From the NCBI RefSeq assembly GCF_000400505.1, contig NZ_CM001857.1, positions 1,028,670 to 1,092,669 of the forward strand: 64,000 nt of DNA, written 5' to 3'. The DNA is from Musicola paradisiaca NCPPB 2511 (GTDB taxonomy: Bacteria > Pseudomonadota > Gammaproteobacteria > Enterobacterales > Enterobacteriaceae). Below are positions 48,250-57,317 of this stretch, in pieces (the first letter of the stretch is position 1; the number at the start of each line of letters is the position of its first letter). A program made the translations under genes and the position numbers. A model generated the notes under the pieces. The model was given only the letters and a program-made list of their open reading frames with translations. It had not been told where the DNA came from and ran no database searches.

Positions 48250-50400
48250 ATGATGAAAGATAAACTTCTCAAGCATCTCCCCTGGGCACTGTTGGGCTTC
48301 ATTGGAGCCTGCTGCCTTGGCGTTGTCGCGCTGCGTCGCGGCGAACACGTCAGCGCGATGTGGATCGTCGTGGCTTCCGTGGCCGTCTATCTGGTCGCTT
48401 ACCGTTATTACAGCCTGTATATCGCCCGCCAGGTGATGCAGCTTGACGCCAACCGCGCCACGCCGGCGGTGGTCAATAACGATGGGCTCAACTATGTGCC
48501 GACCAACCGCAATGTGTTGTTCGGCCACCACTTTGCCGCTATCGCCGGCGCGGGGCCGTTGGTCGGGCCGGTGCTGGCGGCCCAGATGGGCTACCTGCCC
48601 GGCACGCTGTGGCTGCTGGCCGGGGTGGTATTGGCCGGCGCGGTGCAGGACTTTATGGTGCTGTTCATGTCCACCCGTCGCAACGGTGTGTCGCTCGGTG
48701 AAATGATCAAAGAGGAAATGGGGCCGGTGCCCGGCACCATTGCACTGTTCGGCTGCTTCCTGATCATGATCATCATCCTGGCGGTGCTGGCGTTGATTGT
48801 GGTGAAAGCGCTGGCGGAAAGCCCGTGGGGCGTGTTCACCGTCTGCTCCACCGTGCCGATTGCGCTGTTTATGGGCATCTATATGCGCTTCTTGCGTCCG
48901 GGACGGGTGGGGGAAGTGTCGGTGATCGGCATCGTGCTGCTGCTGCTGGCGATCTGGTTCGGCGGCGTCATCGCCCACGACCCGTACTGGGGCCCGGCGC
49001 TGACCTTCAAAGACACCACCATCACCTTTGCGCTGATTGGCTATGCGTTTATTTCCGCGCTGCTGCCGGTGTGGCTGATTCTGGCGCCGCGTGATTATCT
49101 GGCGACGTTCCTGAAAATCGGGGTGATTGTCGGCCTGGCGATCGGCATCGTGATCATCAACCCGGAACTGAAAATGCCGTCCATGACACAGTTCATTAAT
49201 GGCACCGGGCCGGTGTGGAAAGGCGCGCTGTTTCCCTACCTGTTTATTACCATCGCCTGCGGCGCGGTATCCGGCTTCCACGCGCTGATCGCCTCCGGCA
49301 CCACGCCGAAGCTGCTGGCGAACGAAACCGACGCCCGCTTTATCGGCTACGGCGCGATGCTGATGGAATCCTTTGTCGCCATCATGGCGCTGGTCGCCGC
49401 GTCGATCATCGAACCGGGCCTGTACTTCGCCATGAACACCCCGCCGGTGGGGCTCGGCATCACCATGCCTAACCTGCACGAGCTGGGCGGCGCCAACGCG
49501 CCGGCTATCATGGCTCAATTGCAGGATGTGACGACGCACGCCGCCGCCACCATCAGCTCCTGGGGCTTTGTGATTTCGCCGGATCAAATCCTGCAAACCG
49601 CGAAGGACATCGGCGAGCCGTCGGTTCTTAACCGTGCCGGTGGCGCACCGACGCTGGCGGTGGGGATCGCTCATGTATTCCACCAAATCATCCCGAGCGC
49701 CAACATGGGCTTCTGGTATCACTTCGGTATTCTGTTCGAGGCGCTGTTCATCCTGACCGCGCTGGACGCAGGCACCCGTTCCGGCCGCTTTATGCTGCAG
49801 GATTTGTTGGGCAACTTCGTCCCGTTCCTCAAGAAAACCGATTCGTTGGTCGCCGGTATCGTCGGCACTGCCGGTTGCGTCGGCCTGTGGGGCTACCTGC
49901 TGTATCAAGGGGTGGTGGATCCGCTGGGCGGCGTCAAGAGCCTGTGGCCGCTGTTCGGTATCTCCAACCAGATGCTGGCGGCGGTGGCGCTGGTGCTGGG
50001 CACCGTGGTGCTGATCAAGATGAAGCGCACGCGCTACATTTGGGTGACGATGCTGCCGGCGGTATGGCTGCTGATCTGCACCACCTGGGCGTTGGGGCTG
50101 AAGCTGTTCAGCAACGACCCGCAGCTGGAAGGTTTCCTGTATCTGGCGCGCGCCTATAAACAGCGTATTGCCGAAGGCACCGACCTGAGCGCGCAGCAGA
50201 TTGCCAATATGCAGCACATCGTCGTCAACAACTATACTAATGCCGTGTTGAGCGTTTTGTTCCTGGTAGTGGTCTATAGCATAATCTTCTATGGTATCCG
50301 TACCGCGTTGCAGGGGCGCAGCCAGTCTGATCGCTCCGACCGGGAAACACCCTATGTACCGGTGCCGGAAGGTGGTGTGAAGATGTCGTCCCATCATTGA
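48250..50400 (+). CDS. btsT: Pyruvate:proton symporter BtsT (CstA family)
   Basis: The 716-residue protein has about 18 membrane helices. CstA-family marks include [32 protein letters not shown] and [20 protein letters not shown]. BtsT (YjiY) imports pyruvate in E. coli and is induced by BtsSR. The start ATGATGAAAG follows AAAGAGTGAAAG. Local context (btsSR upstream, yjiX and yjiA downstream) strongly favours BtsT over the paralogue CstA. Confidence 0.93.
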   Translation: MMKDKLLKHLPWALLGFIGACCLGVVALRRGEHVSAMWIVVASVAVYLVAYRYYSLYIARQVMQLDANRATPAVVNNDGLNYVPTNRNVLFGHHFAAIAGAGPLVGPVLAAQMGYLPGTLWLLAGVVLAGAVQDFMVLFMSTRRNGVSLGEMIKEEMGPVPGTIALFGCFLIMIIILAVLALIVVKALAESPWGVFTVCSTVPIALFMGIYMRFLRPGRVGEVSVIGIVLLLLAIWFGGVIAHDPYWGPALTFKDTTITFALIGYAFISALLPVWLILAPRDYLATFLKIGVIVGLAIGIVIINPELKMPSMTQFINGTGPVWKGALFPYLFITIACGAVSGFHALIASGTTPKLLANETDARFIGYGAMLMESFVAIMALVAASIIEPGLYFAMNTPPVGLGITMPNLHELGGANAPAIMAQLQDVTTHAAATISSWGFVISPDQILQTAKDIGEPSVLNRAGGAPTLAVGIAHVFHQIIPSANMGFWYHFGILFEALFILTALDAGTRSGRFMLQDLLGNFVPFLKKTDSLVAGIVGTAGCVGLWGYLLYQGVVDPLGGVKSLWPLFGISNQMLAAVALVLGTVVLIKMKRTRYIWVTMLPAVWLLICTTWALGLKLFSNDPQLEGFLYLARAYKQRIAEGTDLSAQQIANMQHIVVNNYTNAVLSVLFLVVVYSIIFYGIRTALQGRSQSDRSDRETPYVPVPEGGVKMSSHH

Positions 50401-50473
50401 TGGCCGTGGGATGATCATGTCGCCGGCAGGCACCTGTAAGGGCCTGCCGGCGTTGATGCAAAGAGAGGGCGAT

Positions 50474-50677
50474 ATGTTCGGAAATCTTGGGCAGGCGGGA
50501 AAATATCTGGGGCAGGCCGCCAGAATGCTGGTGGGCATCCCGGATTACGACAACTACGTGCAGCATATGAAAACCAACCACCCGGATCAGGATGTGATGA
50601 CCTATGAGGCGTTTTTCCGGGAACGCCAGCAAGCGCGCTACGGCGGCAGCGGCAAAGGCGGTTTCCGTTGCTGCTGA
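50474..50677 (+). CDS. yjiX: YjiX/YbdD-family small protein
   Basis: The 67-residue protein ([20 protein letters not shown]) has the family features [19 protein letters not shown] and a terminal FRCC. Genes of this family follow CstA-type transporters almost everywhere and are thought to assist them, by a mechanism I cannot state. Start chosen at 50474 behind GAGAGGGCG; an upstream ATG at 50411 is not family-like. Confidence 0.9.
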   Translation: MFGNLGQAGKYLGQAARMLVGIPDYDNYVQHMKTNHPDQDVMTYEAFFRERQQARYGGSGKGGFRCC

Positions 50678-50745
50678 TGTGATGCCTGACGGCCCGGCCC
50701 ATCCTGAGGCGTGACCGCGGTCGTGTTATCGCCATCCTGTAGTGT

Positions 50746-50771
50746 CCGCCCGTTTCGGGCGGTATTTTTTT
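50746..50771 (+). terminator. Rho-independent terminator after yjiX
   Basis: Stem ccgcccg/cgggcgg with a TTT loop followed by seven T. Confidence 0.85.
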
Positions 50772-50837
50772 ATCCGTCGGCCCTGGCAGTGGCGATGTCG
50801 CTGCTAAGACTGCATTGAGCGTAAAGGAGTTTTTCCC

Positions 50838-51800
50838 ATGACCAGACCCTTGCCCGCGACCATCCTCACCGGTTTTCTCGGCGCCGGAAAAACCACGCTG
50901 CTGCGGCATCTGTTGTATGCCGACCACGGTGAAAAGATTGCGGTGATTGAAAACGAATTCGGCGCGGTCGCCATCGACGACGGCTTGCTGGGCGATCGGG
51001 CGACCCGCATTACTACCCTCAGCAACGGTTGCATTTGTTGCAGCAGCGCCAATGAGCTATCGGATGCCTTGCACGACCTGCTGGACGGTATCGATCGCGG
51101 TGAACTGACGTTTGACCGGCTGGTGATCGAGTGCACCGGCATGGCCGATCCGGGCCCGGTGATTCAGACCTTTTTTTCCGACGAACGTTTAAGCCAGCGC
51201 TTTTTGCTGGACGGCGTCATCACGCTGGTGGACGCGGTACATGCCGACGAACAGCTGAGCCGACATACCGTGGCGCAGGCTCAGGTGGGCTATGCCGACC
51301 GTCTGTTATTAACCAAGACCGATCTGGCCGGGGATACGCAGGCGCTGGAAGCGAGGCTGGCGCGCATCAACGCACGCGCCACGCTCCATCGGGTGGTCAA
51401 CGGCCTGATTGACCACCGGGCTATCTTCGGGGTGGACGGTTTTATGCTCAACGACCGGCTGCCGGTCTCCCCGCCGCGTTTCCGACCGCTGATTGAGCCG
51501 GATAACGCCATTGCCTCGCTGGTGGTGCGCCTGGCACATCCGCTCGATATCGCGGCGGTATCGACGGTGATGGAGCAACTGCTGGTGAACTGCGCCGACA
51601 ACTTGCTGCGTTACAAAGGCGTACTGTCGATTGCCGGCGACGACCGGCGCCTGTTGTTTCAAGGGGTGCAGCGGCTGTACAGCGCCGACTGGGATCGCGA
51701 TTGGCGTGAGGATGAACCGCGCGAGAGCGTGATGGTATTTATCGGCATCCGGCTGCCGGAAGAGGATATTCGCCGCGCCTTTGACGCGCTGAATGCGTGA
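50838..51800 (+). CDS. yjiA: COG0523 P-loop GTPase YjiA
   Basis: The 320-residue G3E-family protein has Walker A in ILTGFLGAGKTTLLRHLL, the metal-binding CxCC in LSNGCICCSSANEL, ENEFG near residue 35-40 and a variant guanine-specificity motif TKTD. C-terminal CobW_C domain from about 220. Family members insert or traffic metals; YjiA binds transition metals in E. coli, but its client protein is unknown. Own start behind AAAGGAG. Same gene order as E. coli btsT-yjiX-yjiA. Confidence 0.92.
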   Translation: MTRPLPATILTGFLGAGKTTLLRHLLYADHGEKIAVIENEFGAVAIDDGLLGDRATRITTLSNGCICCSSANELSDALHDLLDGIDRGELTFDRLVIECTGMADPGPVIQTFFSDERLSQRFLLDGVITLVDAVHADEQLSRHTVAQAQVGYADRLLLTKTDLAGDTQALEARLARINARATLHRVVNGLIDHRAIFGVDGFMLNDRLPVSPPRFRPLIEPDNAIASLVVRLAHPLDIAAVSTVMEQLLVNCADNLLRYKGVLSIAGDDRRLLFQGVQRLYSADWDRDWREDEPRESVMVFIGIRLPEEDIRRAFDALNA

Positions 51801-51860
51801 TCTTTCGCTGCCCGGCGCGGCACGCGGGGCAGCATCATCCATTCCCCCGCTTTTCCCTTC

Positions 51861-51903
51861 AACCTATCCGGTTCAATCGCGTTATGCGGCTGCCGGATAG
51901 GTT
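51861..51903. terminator. Inverted repeat after yjiA
   Basis: Perfect 11-base stem aacctatccgg/ccggataggtt with a 21-base loop, 60 bases after yjiA. Possible terminator or the left edge of the inserted region. From 51904 to 52408 the only thing I see is the long direct repeat. Confidence 0.5.
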
Positions 51904-52001
51904 AAATTGACGTCCTTTCCTCCTACCCCAGTAAGCTGAGTTGCAGGGCGACAGGCCCGCGTGTCGAGCCACATGGCCAACGCACCGGCAACGTGAAGTA
52001 C

Positions 52002-52138
52002 GCAGGGGATGTTCAGAACCCTGTATTCAGAAAACCGTGTTCATCAGTGTATTAACTCAGACCTGATCTGGATCTGGCGCTCTTACGGCACAACAAAGTG
52101 GCCTAAACTGACTGGTGGTTTTGTGCCAGGAGTGGACT
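52002..52138. repeat. Direct repeat, left copy, flanking the AT-rich cluster
   Basis: About 135 bases, nearly 90% alike to 58799-58933 in the same orientation. Both contain attcagaaaaccgtgttcat, gatctggcgctcttacggca and gtggcctaaactgac. The copies bracket the 52.4-58.5 kb cluster. Confidence 0.85.
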
Positions 52139-52408
52139 TTTCTGATATCACAATGTGTTAATCAACCGGGAACAGGTCATGCCAGAAAGTGTACGTATTG
52201 CCTGATAATGAGCCTTCTGTAGAAACTCTCGCCCAGAATTCGATTTAATTTAACAAAGCCACATTCATAGTAATAACGACCGGGTAATTAAAACCTGCGG
52301 TCATGGGTTCAACGACTCAGATATGACTTGATGGACGTTGTAAACAAATAAATATCAATATAGATTATCTGTGATAACCTCCTGTCGGGAGATCATTTTG
52401 TAGGATGA

Positions 52409-53611
52409 TTAAATTAAAACTCGTTCTACTTTATCTTTTTTCTTTATTAAAAAAATCACGACCATAAATAAGATACCCGCACTGGTTGCTAAAAAGCATG
52501 CATTCAACCCTAAGTAATATGTAATAAATGAACCTACAGGCGGAGCTGAAAACATTGCAAAACCTATCGATGAAGAAATCATACTTGTTGATTTTGCTGT
52601 ATTATCTTTTGATGAAAAATATTGAACGTAAGTAGACAGTAGAATACTGTTTATTGAAACCGCCCCCCCCATCACTATCATGGCGAAATACATTATATAT
52701 TCCCTCGGGATATGAAATATATCCTCAGCATAAGAGGATGCAGGGATAAGAAAATATCCCAAACCTCTGAAAATCAAGCATGACAATATGTTTTTTATGT
52801 TTGCATTTAAAACTGATTTGCTTATAAAAAAACCGGCAACGACACCCGATAAGCCCGACAAACTCATGGCATATCCATAATCAGATTTTGTCAATCCCAT
52901 TTCATAGAATTTTAGTATTATCTGGCTATCTGATAAATAGAAAAATACAGATGAAATCAATGCCAGTATAAATGCAGGGGAAATATTTTTATCCATAATA
53001 ATCCCCCGATATTCATTAAAATAATTAGTTCTTGAGTTATTATTCACTTTAGGCTGACATACTAACTCATTAATAAATATCAAATATGATAAAAATGAAA
53101 CCAGATAGGATATTGATATAAAAATCAAGATATTTAATGGATCATGGTGTATTACATAAAATCCGATCAGAAGAGGTGATGACATTTTACATATTTGAGC
53201 AACCATTTGAAAGTAGCTCAAGTTTTTTCTTAAATTCACTGAACTATTCTTTAGGAGAATCATATTTGAAGGGTCAATCGTAAGTCTGAAACAGTTTTTT
53301 ATAATCACAATTAAAAGATAGAATAAAATATCAGGATACACGTATTGTAATAATGTAAGGAAAAAGCACACAATAGAAGATATAGATAAATATAATTTTG
53401 GTTTTGGGTTTTTATCAATCCAGGAAGAAACTATTGGCCCTAAGAAAAGTATTGAAAATGCATAAAATGATGTGTACAGAGCTAAATGTAAAGCAGTACC
53501 ATTCCATAAGAATGTGATTAATGTAAATGATATCGTTAATTCAAGATACAATGACAACGTGTTCCCAAAGGATGCGCATATCAACCGTGGTGTAGAATTT
53601 ATTGCCTCCAT
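52409..53611 (-). CDS. MFS transporter, probable exporter of the cluster product
   Basis: This AT-rich gene encodes 400 residues with about 11-12 hydrophobic helices and MFS organisation, including a short charged loop SSWIDKNPKPK after helix 2 and a long central loop around residue 200 (QPKVNNNSRTNYFNEYRG). I do not recognise a close family. It starts behind GGAGAG, 26 bases after the kinase-like gene, and is the last gene of the cluster. As the only membrane protein in the cluster it is the natural exporter and could also give self-protection. Inference from position. Confidence 0.75.
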   Translation of the reverse strand: MEAINSTPRLICASFGNTLSLYLELTISFTLITFLWNGTALHLALYTSFYAFSILFLGPIVSSWIDKNPKPKLYLSISSIVCFFLTLLQYVYPDILFYLLIVIIKNCFRLTIDPSNMILLKNSSVNLRKNLSYFQMVAQICKMSSPLLIGFYVIHHDPLNILIFISISYLVSFLSYLIFINELVCQPKVNNNSRTNYFNEYRGIIMDKNISPAFILALISSVFFYLSDSQIILKFYEMGLTKSDYGYAMSLSGLSGVVAGFFISKSVLNANIKNILSCLIFRGLGYFLIPASSYAEDIFHIPREYIMYFAMIVMGGAVSINSILLSTYVQYFSSKDNTAKSTSMISSSIGFAMFSAPPVGSFITYYLGLNACFLATSAGILFMVVIFLIKKKDKVERVLI

Positions 53612-53637
53612 AAAAATAGCTCTCCAATATTTTGTTA

Positions 53638-54309
53638 CTATTTTTGCTTTTCCAGATTTGATTTTATGATTTCTATTATATGCACTTTCAAATACTCTGG
53701 AGATAGATCAGTGGTGTTCATATGTATCCATTTATCATTAAAAAATTTAGAATATTGTTCTCTCACTAATTGTTGATAAGAAGAAAAATTTAAATTTTTA
53801 TCATTTTCAAGCATACCTGATTCGCTTGGCTTCAATGTTTCTTTCCTTGTTGCAGCAACTCGCGGGGTAACATCTAAGTATATAGTTAGATCTGGCTCTG
53901 TACTTAAATTAAACACTTCATTGGCAATATTTCTCATAATGTCATTTTTCAATGAAAAACGTGCTATATATTTATAGAACCATCCATCACTAATAATTAT
54001 CTTTCCTTCGTTTAAGGCTGGTTTTATTATGCCATAATCTAGAGCTGCAAACCATGATGATAGTAATAATAGCCAATGACTATCTCCTAACTCATCTAAT
54101 GGAGCCGATATATCGTAATCCCAAAGGATTTCACGTATCTTTCCCATATGGTACATTCCATATCCTGACTCGAGGACTGGGTGATTTTTGTCTAAGAATG
54201 TAGTATTAGGATATATTGTAACAATTGAATCATAAATATCTCTTGACACTGTCGATTTACCAGCGCCATCATTACCCTCAAATGCTATAAAAAAACCTTT
54301 ATTATTCAT
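53638..54309 (-). CDS. Thymidylate-kinase-like nucleoside/nucleotide kinase
   Basis: The 223-residue P-loop protein has Walker A at residues 12-20 (EGNDGAGKSTVSRDIY), a DGWFYKYIARFSL segment in place of the DR(Y/W) motif of thymidylate kinases, and a lid-like basic region ATRKETLKPSE. It probably phosphorylates a nucleotide or modified nucleoside. The housekeeping tmk would be elsewhere, so a dedicated role in this pathway is likely. Overlaps the radical SAM gene by 8 bases; AAGGAG ribosome site. Very AT-rich. Confidence 0.7.
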   Translation of the reverse strand: MNNKGFFIAFEGNDGAGKSTVSRDIYDSIVTIYPNTTFLDKNHPVLESGYGMYHMGKIREILWDYDISAPLDELGDSHWLLLLSSWFAALDYGIIKPALNEGKIIISDGWFYKYIARFSLKNDIMRNIANEVFNLSTEPDLTIYLDVTPRVAATRKETLKPSESGMLENDKNLNFSSYQQLVREQYSKFFNDKWIHMNTTDLSPEYLKVHIIEIIKSNLEKQK

Positions 54310-55444
54310 TTATTAATTCTCCTTTAAATGCTTCTGTGTCTAAAGAGTTTCGCCCGCTTCCTTCTATGAAAGGTTTGAAACCATATTTTTTATAGAGATG
54401 ACTCATTTCTAAACATACGCTATATATATAATCGAAAGATGGTCTTGGATAATTGGCGTATTTAGAACCATGATCTGGATGGAATACGGCAACGGCTGGA
54501 ACAACGCCCATTTCTGCGAAGAAATTAATCCCTTGAATGAGATCATCTAATGGTTCCAGTCCCGCAACAAAACCAGCATAAACATTACCTTTTCCTAGCT
54601 CGAGAACAGCTGCACTATATGCATCTAGCAATTTATCCCTGCCATAATCTTCAGATTTTCCTGGACATATTTCACTAAATTTTTTAGGGTTAAATATTTC
54701 AATGCTTATTGCCCATGAATTTACATAATTTTTTATTCCATTTATTTTTTCGAGATTCATTGGTGGCAGAGATATCAAATGACTATTAATATTATTTCGA
54801 AGACAATGTGGTTTTAATTTTAATAACAATTCTTTATGCATTTCAAAACCAACATCATAATTGCGTGTTGTTCCTCCATTAACAAGAATACGCTTTATTC
54901 TAGCTATATTGTGCAGTTCTAGCAAATCCATTACTTCCATTGCTTTTTCTGGCCGTATAGAGGTTTTATGATCGGAAACTGAATTCCTAGCTTCTCCTAA
55001 TGAGCAAAATTTACATTCTCTATCACTATTAAAATAATAACAATGTCCAGGCGAGAAAAATCCCAATGTTGAGTTACCATAAACAGTAGCATATTCTTCC
55101 ACTCTACTGCCATCCTTAAGTAAGATGCCATATATATCCGGTTTATCAGGGAATGTTATTTCTTGCAAATGGCCATCAATCGATATAAAAAACTCATTTT
55201 TATCAAAATCAAAGAAAATTCTATATTTTGAATTTTTATTATAATTACATGCAATGATGGTTCTGTCGTTTAAAAATATTTCTTGCGGTGTATTTTTCTC
55301 AGCAAAATCCAAAGAGCTATCCCCAGTCCCATATGCCCTTCGCTTAGGGATGAAAGAACCTTTTCTATTATATTCATGTAAAAATTCAGAGTCATAATTA
55401 ACCCCTTCGCTAAGAATTTTTAATTTCAATACTGTTGATTTCAT
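54302..55444 (-). CDS. Radical SAM enzyme with CX8CX2C cluster motif
   Basis: The 380-residue protein has three cysteines at 135, 144 and 147 (GHCYYFNSDRECKFCSLGEA) that should hold a [4Fe-4S] cluster and generate the 5'-deoxyadenosyl radical. The spacing CX8CX2C differs from the usual CX3CX2C. Barrel-like elements follow: VNGGTTRN (GGE-like position), SWAISIEIFNP and VYAGFVAGLEPLDDLI. The N-terminal 130 residues are beta-rich and may be an accessory domain. No SPASM cysteine cluster is seen at the C-terminus. Starts ATGA-overlapped with the phosphatase stop. Reaction unknown; could modify the peptide or a sugar/base. Confidence 0.82.
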   Translation of the reverse strand: MKSTVLKLKILSEGVNYDSEFLHEYNRKGSFIPKRRAYGTGDSSLDFAEKNTPQEIFLNDRTIIACNYNKNSKYRIFFDFDKNEFFISIDGHLQEITFPDKPDIYGILLKDGSRVEEYATVYGNSTLGFFSPGHCYYFNSDRECKFCSLGEARNSVSDHKTSIRPEKAMEVMDLLELHNIARIKRILVNGGTTRNYDVGFEMHKELLLKLKPHCLRNNINSHLISLPPMNLEKINGIKNYVNSWAISIEIFNPKKFSEICPGKSEDYGRDKLLDAYSAAVLELGKGNVYAGFVAGLEPLDDLIQGINFFAEMGVVPAVAVFHPDHGSKYANYPRPSFDYIYSVCLEMSHLYKKYGFKPFIEGSGRNSLDTEAFKGELINE

Positions 55445-56289
55445 ATATCTACCTCATTATATAAACGCAATATTTCTTGCTTTGTATTTTTACCGGATGA
55501 AGCAATTATTGATACATGTTTTTTAATAAGGGTTTCACTTGGGAACTGTAATTCGTACGTTGTCCCTGTTGAATACATCATCTCACCACCAGCCTCTATC
55601 AAAATTATTTTTGCGGCAGCAACGTCAATTCCTCTTTCATGCCCATGAATTGAGAGATCGATAAAAGCGTGTAATACACCGCTTGCAACCAAACATATAT
55701 CTAAACTAGAGCATGATGAGACTCGAATCTTTCCTGCTGATTCTACAATAGCTCTTTGTAGTGTTATTAACCTATCATCTTTAGCTCGGTGAAACGATAC
55801 TCTCATATCAGATAGTTTTTTTCTATCTTGCGTTTTTATCTTTCTACTTTCATAAATATTTTGTATGTAAGCACCTTCGCCTATAGCTGCTTTATATATT
55901 AGATCTCTAGAAATATCATACACCCATCCCATAATGTATTTATTGTTGTAATATACTGCTATTGATGTTGTAAATGAATGATATCCCATTATTAAATTAT
56001 GAGTCCCATCTATTGGATCTATGATAAAAATTAATTTTTTATAATCAACTTCACAATTGGGGTTTTCCTCTGATAAAACAAAACAATCGCATCCTTTATT
56101 ATCAAAATATTCTTTGATTAGTGTATCTATAAATATGTCTACAGATGTTTGACCTCCTTTGTATTGTTCCTGATAATCTAAATGCCATAAAGAAATTTTA
56201 GCTAACCACGCTTTTCTTATATCTTCTCTTAATCCACTAAATAAAAACTCCAAGTAATTAGGGAGTTCTTTTTTAAAAATAAACTTCAT
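55441..56289 (-). CDS. Inositol-monophosphatase-family phosphatase
   Basis: The 282-residue protein has the metal-binding elements of the family: LSEENPN, FIIDPIDGTHNLIMG near residue 92, and GIDVAAAKIILIEAGGEM near 222. Relatives dephosphorylate inositol phosphates, fructose 1,6-bisphosphate or 3'-phosphoadenosine nucleotides (CysQ). In this setting a nucleotide or sugar phosphate intermediate is likely. GGGAG ribosome site; overlaps the preceding gene by 17 bases. Confidence 0.8.
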   Translation of the reverse strand: MKFIFKKELPNYLEFLFSGLREDIRKAWLAKISLWHLDYQEQYKGGQTSVDIFIDTLIKEYFDNKGCDCFVLSEENPNCEVDYKKLIFIIDPIDGTHNLIMGYHSFTTSIAVYYNNKYIMGWVYDISRDLIYKAAIGEGAYIQNIYESRKIKTQDRKKLSDMRVSFHRAKDDRLITLQRAIVESAGKIRVSSCSSLDICLVASGVLHAFIDLSIHGHERGIDVAAAKIILIEAGGEMMYSTGTTYELQFPSETLIKKHVSIIASSGKNTKQEILRLYNEVDI

Positions 56290-56734
56290 CTTGACAATCT
56301 CCCATGTAAACTAGCTGTTTATGCCACTCTTTAGAATTAAGAAAAGGAATTGTTTTTCTTACATTGAAAAAACGCCCTGCATAAATTGAATAATCGGAAG
56401 ATGAAAATGCTTCCAGTGTTTTGGGGAAAAGAGACACTTTATGTATTTTTGTATTATGTCCTATTATGTTGGCAAGTTTATTATATGCTAATTGAATACT
56501 TCCTCCGGTATAAGCTTTATCTATAACAGCCCAAGTTTCACTCTTGTTTTTTCTGATTTCCGGGTAAATATCATCAAAAGACTTTGTTTTATATAGAAGA
56601 CCACTATCATTTTCTCTATGCACTTCACAGAAAAAAATATTAGAATCTTTAGTTGCTGCATGGTATGCCAATGCTATTGGCACACCACCAGAAACTATAA
56701 AGAGTTTGTTTTTTGCTATAGTGTTTATTGACTT
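56273..56734 (-). CDS. Phosphoribosyltransferase-like protein (start unclear)
   Basis: The readable part includes KLFIVSGGVPIALAYHAA (like the first strand and loop of type I phosphoribosyltransferases) and WAVIDKAYTGGSIQLAYNK, which matches the PRPP-binding loop except that K replaces the second acidic residue. About 150 residues. No ATG, TTG or well-placed GTG with a ribosome site precedes the fold; a GTG at 56683 would cut off the first strand. The frame continues upstream through one TGA (56735-56737) into the next gene. So this may be the C-terminal half of one 340-residue protein, made by readthrough or broken by mutation. Confidence 0.6.
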   Translation of the reverse strand, partial: KSINTIAKNKLFIVSGGVPIALAYHAATKDSNIFFCEVHRENDSGLLYKTKSFDDIYPEIRKNKSETWAVIDKAYTGGSIQLAYNKLANIIGHNTKIHKVSLFPKTLEAFSSSDYSIYAGRFFNVRKTIPFLNSKEWHKQLVYMGDCQDEVYF

Positions 56735-57298
56735 TCAGATTATATGATCCTGATATATTTTTTCTATATTCAGTGTTGGACATAATTCGAGGGAGGATAA
56801 ATAAATTTTCTTACTATAAAAATATCTAAAATCAGAATATAATTCTATTGTTTCTTTAGGAGCATCTGCAAGTGGATATGTTTTGCTTAATCCTCTGGCA
56901 TTATATGCATCATGATAGTGGTTAAGCGTTTCTATTAATGACTCACCTAATATTTTTGACTTTATCGCTACAATATCACTCTTTTTTACTCCGGAAATAG
57001 CCAATTCAGGATCAATGGCATATCCCTTTATAATTCCCTCTCTTTTCGTGTCACTTTCCAAAGATGAATGAATACTTTCCCAGCAATTTATAATATCGTC
57101 GCTAGAAAGAGAAGAGTAATGTTCTGATAAATTACTTAAATCAATGATCATTTCTTCAGCATTACGTAAAATAAAATTAACGCTTTGTAATTGACATCCA
57201 TTATCCACTAAATCAATATATTCTTTATAGTCATTTGTTTTTACCCCTTCTAATGTTCGCCAACAATGATTACGGCTTATTATTTTAATTTTATTCAT
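56735..57298 (-). CDS. Unknown cluster protein, in frame with the following PRT-like segment
   Basis: The 187-residue product begins MNKIKIISRNHCWRTLEGVK behind GAGGGG and ends at TGA in codon 188, after KIYQDHII. I recognise no family. Mostly helical by appearance, with a conserved-looking segment ETLNHYHDAYNARGLSKTYP. Because the downstream PRT-like frame is continuous apart from the TGA and lacks its own start, this may be the N-terminal domain of a single two-domain protein. Starts 19 bases after the nucleotidyltransferase gene. Confidence 0.6.
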   Translation of the reverse strand: MNKIKIISRNHCWRTLEGVKTNDYKEYIDLVDNGCQLQSVNFILRNAEEMIIDLSNLSEHYSSLSSDDIINCWESIHSSLESDTKREGIIKGYAIDPELAISGVKKSDIVAIKSKILGESLIETLNHYHDAYNARGLSKTYPLADAPKETIELYSDFRYFYSKKIYLSSLELCPTLNIEKIYQDHII

Positions 57299-57317
57299 AT
57301 ACCCCTCATGATAGTTG

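Noticed and set aside
48163-50538. 791-codon open frame antisense to btsT
   Set aside because: It lies opposite a clear membrane transporter gene with high GC; the translation is rich in His, Arg, Gln and Asp, typical of a shadow frame, with no domain.
56735-56737. UGA as a selenocysteine codon
   Set aside because: I see no convincing SECIS-type stem-loop just downstream and neither protein half resembles a selenoprotein. Readthrough or nonsense mutation is more likely.
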